DNA from: AB-629-J13 sp964496365
GTDB lineage: Bacteria > Fidelibacterota > Marinisomatia > Marinisomatales > AB-629-J13
DNA length: 54,353 nucleotides
Assembly: GCA_964496365.1 (NCBI GenBank)
Contig: CAZBZK010000004.1
Coordinates: 1 to 54,353 of the forward strand
Direction of reading: 5' to 3'
Shown: positions 1-7,946 of the stretch, one piece after another
Position numbering within the stretch: position 1 is the first letter of the stretch
Layout: every line of letters begins with the position of its first letter
Program-made: the position numbers and the translations under genes
The notes under the pieces: generated by a model
Told to the model about the DNA's origin: nothing
Seen by the model: the letters and a program-made list of their open reading frames with translations, nothing else
The model's database searches: none

Positions 1-7
1 AAAAAAG

Positions 8-82
8 TCGGGGTGAGAGGATTTGAACCTCCGACCTCGTCGTCCCGAACGACGCACGCTAACCGGACTGCGCTACACCCCG
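8..82 (-). tRNA. tRNA-Pro (anticodon CGG)
   Basis: Read on the minus strand this folds as a standard tRNA. The 7-bp acceptor stem CGGGGTG/CACCCCG closes at 76-82 and 9-15, with discriminator A at 8. The anticodon arm has stem CGTCG/CGACG around the loop TTCGGGA, so the anticodon is CGG. The T arm is GGAGG-TTCAAAT-CCTCT. CCA is not encoded. A run of six T follows on the transcript strand at the very edge of the window, which could be part of a terminator. Confidence 0.95.
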
Positions 83-118
83 AAAAATCATTCATTTAAG
101 CAAATAATGACGAAGAAT

Positions 119-730
119 CTAAAGAAATACCTTAATGATTAAAAATCCTCCAATGACTAAAACGGTAAAAACAATAGTAAGCAAATTAAAATACTTATCA
201 ATAAAATTACGAATGGGTTCGCCAAATTTCCATATTAATGTGCTCACAAGAAAAAATCGTGCTGAACGGCTGATTGCAGATGCTGAAAGAAATGGAATCA
301 AATCTATATCAAATGCACCAGCTGATATGGTAAATATTTTATAGGGAATCGGAGTAAATCCAGCTGTAAATATAATTAAAAATCCATATTCTGAATATTG
401 ATACTGAATTTCTGAAAATAAATACTCAGAAAATCCAGGAATTACATTAAAGAAAAAATGTGCGATTGCTGAATAATGACTTCCCTCCCACCATAAATAA
501 TATCCAATACCATAACCAAATAACCCTCCTGCTATACTTGCAAAACTGCATACCATAGCAAAAATGAAAGATTTTTCTCTGGATCCTAAACATAAAGCAA
601 TTAATAGTACATCAGGAGGAATCGGAAAAAATGAAGATTCTGAAAATGCAAAAATAAATAGTGCGATCGGTCCGTACGGTGTTTCTGCCCAATGTAACAT
701 CCAATCATACAATTTTCGTATTAACTTCAT
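119..730 (-). CDS. YqaA/DedA-like membrane protein (VTT/SNARE-associated domain)
   Basis: A 203-residue integral membrane protein with about five hydrophobic stretches. The re-entrant-loop motif FFPIPPD (about residues 34-40) and the later GFTPIPYKIF motif with SAGAF are typical of the small YqaA branch of the DedA/VTT family. Characterised DedA proteins include undecaprenyl-phosphate flippases and proteins tied to membrane-potential homeostasis. Which role applies to YqaA-type members is not settled. It overlaps the upstream glycosyltransferase gene by 4 bp (ATGA type), so the two are probably translated together. A link to lipid-carrier-dependent envelope sugar chemistry is an inference from this neighbour. 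Confidence 0.85.
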   Translation of the reverse strand: MKLIRKLYDWMLHWAETPYGPIALFIFAFSESSFFPIPPDVLLIALCLGSREKSFIFAMVCSFASIAGGLFGYGIGYYLWWEGSHYSAIAHFFFNVIPGFSEYLFSEIQYQYSEYGFLIIFTAGFTPIPYKIFTISAGAFDIDLIPFLSASAISRSARFFLVSTLIWKFGEPIRNFIDKYFNLLTIVFTVLVIGGFLIIKVFL

Positions 731-1395
731 GTCCAGAGAAAGCTCCTAAACCAAAGAGAAATAAACTTCATTAAATCAGGGAAATAATTCATCGATGAGA
801 CAGAATCATTATAAATAGTTGGGATTTCTATATGCCTAATTGGCACACCCAAAAGGGATGCTTTAATTAAAAATTCACTTTCCATATGGAATCCATTTTC
901 TGTATTTTTACATTTTGTGTAAATTTCAGGTGAAAATCCTCGATATCCACATTGGGAATCTTTAATGTGTGTGTTTGATCGAATGGATAACAATAAACTC
1001 GTCACGATATTTGATATTTTTCTGAATTGAGGCATGGTATTTTTATTTTTCCTCCATCCTAGTTTAATTTCAATTATACTACATTGGTCAAACTTTTCAA
1101 TCAATTCCGGGGGATGTTGAAGATCTCCATCCATCGTGATGACCCAATTCTTTCCACGATTTAGTGCGTAATTCACTCCAACCGAAATTGCATGACCTTT
1201 TCCTTTATTTTTTAAAATATTTATATATGGATAGTTTTGGTCTTTCAAAATTTTGAGAGAATTATCTGTACTTCCATCATTGATAAAACTAATTTCCCCT
1301 GAATTCAATTCTTTTAGTTTTGGAAATAACTCTTTTAGACCCTTCCCTTCGTTAAATATCGGAATTAAAAGAATGGAAGTTTTCTTAATTTTCAT
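727..1395 (-). CDS. GT2-family glycosyltransferase (dolichyl/polyprenyl-phosphate sugar synthase-like)
   Basis: A 222-residue GT-A fold protein. The N-terminal nucleotide-binding strand ILLIPIFNEG is followed by the NDGSTDNS motif (about 39-46). MDGDLQHPPE (about 88-97) carries the metal-binding DxD-type residues, and the acceptor-side DSQCGYRGF lies near 145-155. The lack of a C-terminal membrane region and the short length resemble DPM1-like enzymes that load a sugar onto a polyprenyl phosphate. The real sugar and acceptor cannot be read from the sequence. The gene overlaps the upstream phosphodiester-glycosidase gene by 11 bp and the downstream YqaA-like gene by 4 bp. Confidence 0.85.
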   Translation of the reverse strand: MKIKKTSILLIPIFNEGKGLKELFPKLKELNSGEISFINDGSTDNSLKILKDQNYPYINILKNKGKGHAISVGVNYALNRGKNWVITMDGDLQHPPELIEKFDQCSIIEIKLGWRKNKNTMPQFRKISNIVTSLLLSIRSNTHIKDSQCGYRGFSPEIYTKCKNTENGFHMESEFLIKASLLGVPIRHIEIPTIYNDSVSSMNYFPDLMKFISLWFRSFLWT

Positions 1396-2320
1396 GACAT
1401 GTTACCACAATAGCGGACATAACTTCCCGCTCAGAAAAGGATCCCGATGGTTTATTGATTAACTTATTGTTTACCACAATAGCTGAAGAACCTCCTCCAT
1501 CAAGATTTAGTGCTTCTACACAATTCAAATTAACCATGATTTGTGCTAATTCCTCCAGATAAACTCCCCTACTTGAAACTTGTCTTCCATCCACTACCAA
1601 TATGATTAATTTATTGTCCTCAGTAATTCCAATGGCAGTCCGTGGATGAATCCCCGGGATTTTTGAATTAAAAAAAACCTCTTCATCAACAGTGATAAAA
1701 ACTTCATTATTTTGAACCAAAACAGGTCCCCCTGCAATTGCAGATTGGACATTCCATGGGGTAGCATTTTCAAAATTTAATTTTTCTGGGGATTTATGCG
1801 GATGATTATTATGAGGGGATGGAAATGAATAAAGTGTATCATTCCTACCAGCAATCCAACCGATATCCGCTAAATTATCACCAAACCCAACGGAACCTCT
1901 TGTCATAAAAAATCGCTTCCCGTTTTTTATAACCGAATTGAAGGGAGCTGAAAACAAAGTATCTTTTGTTTTGAGTAATCCAACAGGTTTTGCTGGAAAT
2001 GCATCCATTAAGAAATAACCCCCATTCACAACTAAACATGCATTTAAACGATTAGAAAATTCTGAAGGGGTTTCTTTAAAATTTGAATCCTTTCCATACA
2101 CGACTTCCACGTCAATGTTTGGAGAAAATAGGTCAATTTCTGAATAAAAAGCTTTTATCGGAATTTCAGGCATTACACCCATAAACGTGCGGATATATTT
2201 TGAGTCCAATTCACCGTTTTTGTAGGGTTCCCATTTTAGCTTAATTTCATCGACCGGTTTATTTTTCGAAATACACCCAAAGATAAATACGAAAAGGATT
2301 GGCATACACAATATTTTCAT
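1385..2320 (-). CDS. Phosphodiester glycosidase (NAGPA/DUF2233) family lipoprotein
   Basis: 311 residues. The N-terminus is a short hydrophobic signal ending in FIFGC at about residue 16, a plausible lipobox, so I expect a periplasmic or outer-membrane lipoprotein. The body matches the NAGPA family: ACLVVNGGYF in the first half, HPRTAIGI near 225-232, and the hallmark LNLDGGGSSAIVV near 272-284. Family members hydrolyse GlcNAc-phosphodiester-type bonds, as the human uncovering enzyme does, and bacterial ones act on exported or wall polymers. The substrate here is unknown. It overlaps the GT2 gene by 11 bp and follows the DUF2914 gene by 9 bp, suggesting a four-gene envelope operon. Confidence 0.85.
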   Translation of the reverse strand: MKILCMPILFVFIFGCISKNKPVDEIKLKWEPYKNGELDSKYIRTFMGVMPEIPIKAFYSEIDLFSPNIDVEVVYGKDSNFKETPSEFSNRLNACLVVNGGYFLMDAFPAKPVGLLKTKDTLFSAPFNSVIKNGKRFFMTRGSVGFGDNLADIGWIAGRNDTLYSFPSPHNNHPHKSPEKLNFENATPWNVQSAIAGGPVLVQNNEVFITVDEEVFFNSKIPGIHPRTAIGITEDNKLIILVVDGRQVSSRGVYLEELAQIMVNLNCVEALNLDGGGSSAIVVNNKLINKPSGSFSEREVMSAIVVTCHEN

Positions 2321-2329
2321 TAATTTTTT

Positions 2330-2959
2330 CTACTGAATCCGTATAGATGTTTTTTCCAAAATCATTCCATTTATATCTGCAATTTTAACATTCCATATTC
2401 CTTTTTGGTGGGTTTTTATTTGTTTTTTACTCCAACATCGCCAAAATGGAGAAGGTGAAATATTCATTAATATAGATGCCTCAACTTGTTTATTAAATTC
2501 CCAAATATGAAAAATATTTTGGACTTTTTCTGTTGAGTTTTTTATTCCTGTAAAACAAAATAAATAATCTTCATTGAACAACGTAAATACTGAATCAACT
2601 CCTAAAGGTTTCCGTTCCTCAATATTTATTCCATTTCCTATTTTAAGCGACCTTACCTTTAACCCATGTTCCTTCTTAATTGGAACACTAATTGACGTTG
2701 AATCAACTTTTGGATTATGTAACTTTTCATCCTGAATGCTTTGAGTAAAGAGAGTAGAATCCTTAATTTCAACTTGTAAGGTTTCCTTTTTCTTCAGTTC
2801 CAATTTTGGATCTTGATCGGATGATAAAAAATTGAAAACCAAATAAATCAAATACAACCCAATAATGGTGTATGCAGTTCGGTTTATTTTCAAATAAAAT
2901 GCAGTCAGAATAACTAAGAGGGTAAATATTAATATGAAAATATTAAACATGAACATCAA
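2330..2959 (-). CDS. Membrane-anchored DUF2914 protein
   Basis: 209 residues. Two closely spaced hydrophobic segments fill about residues 3-45. A polar linker follows, then a C-terminal domain with the DUF2914 pattern: LFCFTGIKN, then HIWEFN, then FWRCWSKKQI, then GIWNVKIAD and a final strand. This domain is usually at the C-terminus of envelope proteins and probably forms a small beta-sandwich; its biochemical role is not known. It is the first gene of the apparent four-gene unit ending at the YqaA-like gene. About 150 bases with no recognisable feature separate it from the tRNA-Ser. Confidence 0.7.
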   Translation of the reverse strand: MMFMFNIFILIFTLLVILTAFYLKINRTAYTIIGLYLIYLVFNFLSSDQDPKLELKKKETLQVEIKDSTLFTQSIQDEKLHNPKVDSTSISVPIKKEHGLKVRSLKIGNGINIEERKPLGVDSVFTLFNEDYLFCFTGIKNSTEKVQNIFHIWEFNKQVEASILMNISPSPFWRCWSKKQIKTHQKGIWNVKIADINGMILEKTSIRIQ

Positions 2960-3113
2960 TCATCGAATAAACAGATTTAGAAATTAGTGATCAATTTCAT
3001 TTATTTTAACAATACTTGGTTTATATCGGTACTAATATTAACGAGATTACCAAAATAATAAATGAAAATATTTTTCAAAGCATTTTAAATAGTGTAATCT
3101 GGTTAAATATTAG

Positions 3114-3202
3114 CGGAGAGGGAGGGATTCGAACCCTCGTCCCGCTTTTGACGGAAACTCACTTAGCAGGCGAGCGCCTTCAGCCAGCTCGGCCACCTCT
3201 CC
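3114..3202 (-). tRNA. tRNA-Ser (anticodon GCT)
   Basis: On the minus strand the acceptor stem GGAGAGG/CCTCTCC closes (3196-3202 with 3115-3121) and discriminator G is at 3114. The anticodon stem CTCGC/GTGAG surrounds loop CTGCTAA, giving anticodon GCT. A long variable arm, as expected for a class II tRNA, lies between the anticodon arm and the GAGGG-TTCGAAT-CCCTC T arm. CCA is not encoded. It sits downstream of dprA on the same strand. Confidence 0.96.
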
Positions 3203-3271
3203 AAATCATTTTTTTATCAAAAAATAGATGCAAAATTACCCAATCCTTTCTCTATTTCAAAACAGTTGGTG

Positions 3272-4369
3272 TTATAGGTTCGAAATAAATTGTTTTCCGG
3301 TTAATTGTTGAACAACGCCCCTCAATTCCAAGTCTAACATCTTCGTCAGTAAATTTGTAACAGATACATTGGTTTTTTCTGATAATTCATCAATATGGAT
3401 GGGATCAGAAGAAAGATGATTTATAATCGTTCTGTCCGATTTTGTTAAGGATATATTCATCCGAGTCTGAACCGAAATTTGAGGATTAAATAATTTAGGT
3501 TGTATGGTTAGAATAATCTCCTTCATTGAATCCACCAACATCGCACCATGTTTTATTAAACGATTACATCCTTTACTTTTCGAATCGGTGATTCGTCCCG
3601 GAATCACAAACACATCTCGATTTTGATCTACAGCATTTAATGCAGTTAAAATGGCACCACTTTTATGGCCTGCCTCCACAACTAAGACACCATGCGACAT
3701 TCCACTTATGATACGATTTCGTTTTGGAAAATTTCCTCCATCTGGTTTCGTCCCCAGGGGAAACTCTGAAATGATTGTCCCATTTTCAAGAATTGATTCC
3801 GCTAATTTCTTGTTTTCAGACGGATAAATAACATCAATTCCTGAACCTAAAACTGCGATGGTTTTTCCTGATAACTTTACGGTTTCTTTATGGGAGACAG
3901 TATCAATTCCACGTGCTAATCCGCTGACAATCGTGAAATTATTTTTCACAAATTCAGCAGAAAATTTTTTCGTCACGGTTCTCCCGTATGAAGTGGGATT
4001 TCGAGTTCCTACTATAGCCAAGCAATCCTCTTCTTTCTTTAGAGATACTCCCATAGTATACAGTAAAACAGGAGGGTTAAATATTTTTTTTAAGACATAG
4101 GGATAATCATCATCCCAAAAGGTAGTAATTGAAGTCCCAATTTTTTCGGAGCGTTCAATCTCCTTTTCTCCAAAGTGTTCAGTTTTGTACCTGTGGATTG
4201 ATCTCGCAGTTTTTATATCAATACCCGGAACCGTACAAATCTCATTCGTAGATAGGTGAAATATTTCTTGAGGTTTTGGATACTTAGTGACCAACAACCG
4301 AGCTTTTTGACTGCCTAGACCGGGGATTTTCAGCAAATCTAATAATCCTGAGACGTCAGTTTTCTTCAT
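3272..4369 (-). CDS. dprA: DNA processing protein DprA
   Basis: 365 residues. An N-terminal helix-hairpin-helix region (PGLGSQKA near 16-23, VPGIDIKTA near 47-55) is followed by the Rossmann-like DprA core with GTRNPTSYG, SGLARGIDTVSH, VLGSGIDVIYP and FPKRNRIISG. The C-terminus (about 305-365) looks like the winged-helix DprA/DML1-type domain. DprA binds incoming single-stranded DNA in the cytoplasm, protects it and loads RecA during natural transformation. It overlaps the upstream obg gene by 14 bp. A comEA-like gene about 6 kb away on the same strand supports a working or ancestral transformation pathway. Confidence 0.95.
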   Translation of the reverse strand: MKKTDVSGLLDLLKIPGLGSQKARLLVTKYPKPQEIFHLSTNEICTVPGIDIKTARSIHRYKTEHFGEKEIERSEKIGTSITTFWDDDYPYVLKKIFNPPVLLYTMGVSLKKEEDCLAIVGTRNPTSYGRTVTKKFSAEFVKNNFTIVSGLARGIDTVSHKETVKLSGKTIAVLGSGIDVIYPSENKKLAESILENGTIISEFPLGTKPDGGNFPKRNRIISGMSHGVLVVEAGHKSGAILTALNAVDQNRDVFVIPGRITDSKSKGCNRLIKHGAMLVDSMKEIILTIQPKLFNPQISVQTRMNISLTKSDRTIINHLSSDPIHIDELSEKTNVSVTNLLTKMLDLELRGVVQQLTGKQFISNL

Positions 4370-5318
4370 TTAGTGTGAGTTCAATTAAGTGAATCAGATT
4401 TTGCAATCCTTCTCCAGAGACAGAAGAAATAATTTGAAAGTTTGAATTTTTTATTCTCTGTTTTTGAGAGAGTGTATCCGCTTTGGAAAGTACTTTAATT
4501 TTTGATTTTTTTAATATATCTACATTATACTCTTTAATCTCTTTCAATAATATTTCATATGTAGAATTTGGATTTTCATCATTAATATCAACCAAAAAAA
4601 TAAGCACTCGAGTCCTCTCAATGTGTTTCAAAAATTGATATCCCAATCCCTTACCACTACCGGCACCTTCAATTAATCCCGGAATATCTGCTACAACAAA
4701 AGATTTATATTCACCATATTTTACCAATCCTAAGTTGGGTTCAATCGTGGTAAATGGATAATTCCCGATTTTTGGATTGGCATTTGTTAAGACTGATAAT
4801 AAAGTAGATTTTCCTGAATTTGGTAACCCAACTAATCCCACATCGGCGAGTAATTTTAATTCTATAATAAAGGTTCCTTTTTCTCCTATTTTCCCCGGTT
4901 GTGCCTTTCGAGGTGATTGGTTTCTAGATGTCTTAAAATGGCTGTTCCCTTTGCCACCTTTCCCTCCTTTACATACAACAAACTCTTCATTTTCTTCGAT
5001 CAAATCAGCAAGTACATTATTTTCTTTATCTTTTACGATACAACCGGATGGAACTAAAACAATTTGATTCTCACCATTTTTCCCAAATTTGTTATTCTTC
5101 CCGCCGGGATGTCCATTCTTTGCTTTATAAATTGAACGATAACGAATATCTGAAAGAGTTCTCAAATTGGTATCCACCTTAATGATACAATGACCTCCGT
5201 TCCCTCCATCACCACCATCAGGACCTCCTTTTGGTTCAAATTTTTCCCTACGAAATGAAACAGCACCCTTTCCTCCGTTTCCACCCCACAACTCTAAAAT
5301 AGTATAGTCAACAAACAT
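4356..5318 (-). CDS. obg: Obg-family ribosome-associated GTPase
   Basis: I place the start at 5318, giving 320 residues beginning MFVDYTILELWGG, the usual Obg start. The open frame extends 25 codons further up to 5393, but those codons run into icd and have no family match. The glycine-rich OBG fold occupies about residues 1-158. The G domain shows G1 GLPNSGKST, G3 DIPGLIEGAG, G4 SKAD and G5 SSVSGEG. The C-terminal OCT domain is absent, as in many Obg proteins. Obg binds the 50S subunit and acts in ribosome assembly and stress control. It lies 35 bp after icd and overlaps dprA by 14 bp. Confidence 0.94.
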   Translation of the reverse strand: MFVDYTILELWGGNGGKGAVSFRREKFEPKGGPDGGDGGNGGHCIIKVDTNLRTLSDIRYRSIYKAKNGHPGGKNNKFGKNGENQIVLVPSGCIVKDKENNVLADLIEENEEFVVCKGGKGGKGNSHFKTSRNQSPRKAQPGKIGEKGTFIIELKLLADVGLVGLPNSGKSTLLSVLTNANPKIGNYPFTTIEPNLGLVKYGEYKSFVVADIPGLIEGAGSGKGLGYQFLKHIERTRVLIFLVDINDENPNSTYEILLKEIKEYNVDILKKSKIKVLSKADTLSQKQRIKNSNFQIISSVSGEGLQNLIHLIELTLNEEN

Positions 5319-5353
5319 GATTCGAAATGAATCCTGAATTATCCATATAATGC

Positions 5354-6613
5354 TTACATATTTTGGATGATTCGTTCTCCAAATTGGGAACAAGATAATT
5401 TTTCTGCTCCCTCCATTAAGCGATGGAAATCATAGGTGACCTGTTTGGATTCAATCGTCTTAGATATTCCGTTTTTAATCAAATCACTCACCGGTTCCCA
5501 TCCTAAATAATCAAACATCATTGCACCTGATAAAATCACTGAAGATGGATTTACCTTATCCATTCCAGCGTATTTTGGTGCTGTTCCGTGAGTTGCTTCA
5601 AAAATTGCATGACCCGTTTCATAATTTATATTTGCTCCGGGAGCTATACCAATACCACCAACCATTGCGGCACCTGCATCAGAAAAATAATCTCCATTCA
5701 AATTTAAAGTAGCAACCACATCATACTCATTTGGTCTGGTCAGAATTTGTTGTAAAAAGGCATCAGCAATCATATCCTTGATAATCACTTTACCATTATT
5801 TTCTGCTTCTGACTGCATCAAATCAGCTTCGTCACGTCCTGAGTCCTCTTTGATTTTATCGTATTGATTCCAAGTGAAAACGTGGTCACCAAATTTTCTT
5901 TCAGCAAGATCATACCCCCAATTTTTAAATGCGCCCTCCGTAAATTTCATGATATTTCCTTTATGCACTAAAGTTACAGATTTTCTCTTGTGATCTATGG
6001 CGTAATTGATGGCTGCAGATACAAGCCGTTCCGTCCCTTCTTTCGAAACAGGTTTAATGCCTATAGAAGAGGATTCTGGAAATCTGATATTTGACACACT
6101 CATATCATTATATAAAAATTGAATTACTTTTTTGACTTCCGGAGTCCCCGCCATCCATTCAATACCCGCATAGATATCTTCAGTGTTTTCACGGAAAATA
6201 ACCATATCGACCCAATCAGGATGAATGATGGGTGATGGAGTTCCTGGAAACCATTGAACAGGTCTTACACAAGCGTAGAGATCTAATTCCTGCCTTAATG
6301 CAACATTTAATGACCTTATTCCACCTCCAACTGGAGTTGTTAAGGGGCCCTTTATTGCAATATGGTATTCTCTAATGGTATTTAAGGTGTCTTCAGGGAG
6401 CCATGATTGATTCGCTTTAAATGCTTTTTCTCCCGCTAAAATTTCCTTCCAAATCACCCTTCTATTGTTCCCATAAGTTTTGTCAACTGCAACATCAAAA
6501 ATATTTTGAGCTGTATTCCAAATATCCTTCCCAATTCCGTCTCCTTCAATAAATGGGATAATTGGTTTTTCGGGGGTGATTATTTTTCCATTTTTAATCC
6601 TAATTTTATTCAT
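5354..6613 (-). CDS. icd: Isocitrate dehydrogenase, NADP-dependent
   Basis: 419 residues, the length of the E. coli-type enzyme. It catalyses oxidative decarboxylation of isocitrate to 2-oxoglutarate in the TCA cycle. Visible features are GGGIRSLNVALRQELDLYAC with the substrate-site Ser and Arg residues, FRENTEDIYAG, and the C-terminal HGTAPKYAGMDKVNP. NADP preference is supported by KY in the HGTAPKY motif and by the Tyr and Arg in TYDFHRLMEG, which match the residues that hold the 2'-phosphate in E. coli Icd. The start overlaps the upstream fmdB-like gene by 4 bp. Obg follows after 35 bp. Confidence 0.95.
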   Translation of the reverse strand: MNKIRIKNGKIITPEKPIIPFIEGDGIGKDIWNTAQNIFDVAVDKTYGNNRRVIWKEILAGEKAFKANQSWLPEDTLNTIREYHIAIKGPLTTPVGGGIRSLNVALRQELDLYACVRPVQWFPGTPSPIIHPDWVDMVIFRENTEDIYAGIEWMAGTPEVKKVIQFLYNDMSVSNIRFPESSSIGIKPVSKEGTERLVSAAINYAIDHKRKSVTLVHKGNIMKFTEGAFKNWGYDLAERKFGDHVFTWNQYDKIKEDSGRDEADLMQSEAENNGKVIIKDMIADAFLQQILTRPNEYDVVATLNLNGDYFSDAGAAMVGGIGIAPGANINYETGHAIFEATHGTAPKYAGMDKVNPSSVILSGAMMFDYLGWEPVSDLIKNGISKTIESKQVTYDFHRLMEGAEKLSCSQFGERIIQNM

Positions 6614-6894
6614 TTTTTAGTCGTCTTTTCATTTGAGGTTTTTTTCCCATCAGATTTAGTTTTTTTATTTTCATTTTTACTTTTAATTGATGTATCCGAT
6701 TTTGTTTTTTTATTTTTAACATAATCAGTTAAATAAAAACCAGACCCTTTAAAAATTAACCCAGAACCTCCACCCACCAAACGACGTACAGCACCATTAC
6801 ATTCGGGACATTTTTCAACAGGATTTTCAGACATGGATTGAAAATATTCGAAATTATGTCCACATTGATTGCATTGATAGTCGTAAGTCGGCAT
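6610..6894 (-). CDS. FmdB-family zinc ribbon protein
   Basis: 94 residues. It starts MPTYDYQCNQCGHNFE and continues with CPECNGAVRRLVGGGSGLIF, giving two CxxC pairs (CNQC, CPEC) that form the single FmdB zinc ribbon. KGSGFYLTDY, typical of these proteins, follows near residues 50-59. The last 35 residues are a Lys/Ser/Thr-rich low-complexity tail. FmdB proteins are small putative regulatory or nucleic-acid-binding proteins and their precise role is unclear. The gene overlaps icd by 4 bp. A 48-bp AT-rich gap separates it from coaD upstream. Confidence 0.88.
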   Translation of the reverse strand: MPTYDYQCNQCGHNFEYFQSMSENPVEKCPECNGAVRRLVGGGSGLIFKGSGFYLTDYVKNKKTKSDTSIKSKNENKKTKSDGKKTSNEKTTKK

Positions 6895-6942
6895 TTAATA
6901 ATTAAATTTAGTTAAAAAAAAGAGGCAGAATTTAAAAAATAA

Positions 6943-7422
6943 TTATTGCTTAAACTTGAAGTTTAAACGCTTCAGAACAATTTCTGGTACATATTGAGAA
7001 ATATCTCCACCCAATTCAGCGACTTCCTTTACTACGGTAGAATTTAAATGAATATATTTTTCATCTGGTATCATGAGTATTGTTGAAATATCCGAATTCA
7101 AATGGTAATTCATTAACGCCATTTGAAATTCAAATTCAAAATCGCTTACATGTCTTAATCCTCTAATGATTGCAACCGCAGATTCTTCAACAGCACAGTC
7201 AACTACAAGTTTTTTGGTAGATTTTACCATTACATTAGAAATATTAATGGTGGATTCCCTGACCATTTCAATTCTTTCCTCTATTGAGAAAAGAGGTTTT
7301 TTTCGTGGATTTTCTGCAATAACAAAAATTAATTGATCAAATATTTCTGAAGCTCTATTTGCAATATCCACGTGACCATTATGAACAGGATCAAATGTAC
7401 CGGGGTAAATTATATTTTTCAT
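6943..7422 (-). CDS. coaD: Phosphopantetheine adenylyltransferase
   Basis: 159 residues from the start at 7422 (MKNIIYPGTFDPVHNGH). The frame is open six codons further to 7440, but the 7422 ATG has a GGGAGAG ribosome site just upstream and forms an ATGA overlap with the rsmD stop. The nucleotidyltransferase motif TFDPVHNGH, the RGLR motif and the C-terminal STVVKEVAELGGD are all present. CoaD transfers AMP to 4'-phosphopantetheine in the penultimate step of CoA synthesis. The rsmD-coaD order is common in bacteria and supports both calls. Confidence 0.95.
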   Translation of the reverse strand: MKNIIYPGTFDPVHNGHVDIANRASEIFDQLIFVIAENPRKKPLFSIEERIEMVRESTINISNVMVKSTKKLVVDCAVEESAVAIIRGLRHVSDFEFEFQMALMNYHLNSDISTILMIPDEKYIHLNSTVVKEVAELGGDISQYVPEIVLKRLNFKFKQ

Positions 7423-7946
7423 TTTTTCTCTCCCAAACATACTTTAGTATTTCCAAATATTTTACTTTTCGTAGCATAATTTAATTTTATGTTTTGTGAA
7501 CACTCCAAAATAAATCTACCTTTTGAGTTTAGACTATCTAAAATTAAATCAATCATAAAATCTACATTTATTTCTGAACCATTAGTAAAATAATTATAAG
7601 GTGGATCTGCCAATATCAAATGGTAAACATTGGTCTGTTTCAAATATTTCACCGCATCCATCCTTATTACCTTAAATGTTCCTTCAGATAGAAGCCGAGT
7701 GTTCGTTTTTAAAAGCTGTATGGCTTGATAATTTTTTTCAATAAATGTTATGGATTCAGCTCCTCTACTCATTGCCTCAAATCCCAAAATTCCTGTACCA
7801 GCGAATAAGTCTAGAACATGACATCCATTTAAAGGACCAAGGGAATCAAAAATACTTTTTCGAACGACTGATTTCGTCGGTCTGTATTTACATTTCGAGG
7901 AAGATTTGATTTTCATCCCTTTGTATTCTCCACCAAGAATTCGCAT
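7419..7946 (-). CDS. rsmD: 16S rRNA (guanine-966-N2)-methyltransferase RsmD
   Basis: 175 residues. It begins MRILGGEYKGMKI and carries RPTKSVVRKSIFD, the SAM-binding LDLFAGTGILGFEAMSRGA (about 46-64) and the catalytic ADPPY motif (about 114-118). RsmD methylates G966 of 16S rRNA. The stop overlaps the coaD start by 4 bp. The start directly abuts the stop of the GspL/PilM-like gene upstream with no spacer, so it is probably the penultimate gene of the hrcA-to-coaD unit. Confidence 0.93.
   Translation of the reverse strand: MRILGGEYKGMKIKSSSKCKYRPTKSVVRKSIFDSLGPLNGCHVLDLFAGTGILGFEAMSRGAESITFIEKNYQAIQLLKTNTRLLSEGTFKVIRMDAVKYLKQTNVYHLILADPPYNYFTNGSEINVDFMIDLILDSLNSKGRFILECSQNIKLNYATKSKIFGNTKVCLGEKK

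Noticed and set aside
3016..3288. Plus-strand open frame of 90 codons
   Set aside because: It runs across the tRNA-Ser gene on the opposite strand and into dprA; no motif.
5319..5393. N-terminal extension of obg
   Set aside because: It overlaps the end of icd and has no match to Obg; the MFVDYT start at 5318 fits the family.
7423..7440. Six extra codons at the coaD start
   Set aside because: The 7422 ATG has a ribosome site and an ATGA overlap with rsmD.
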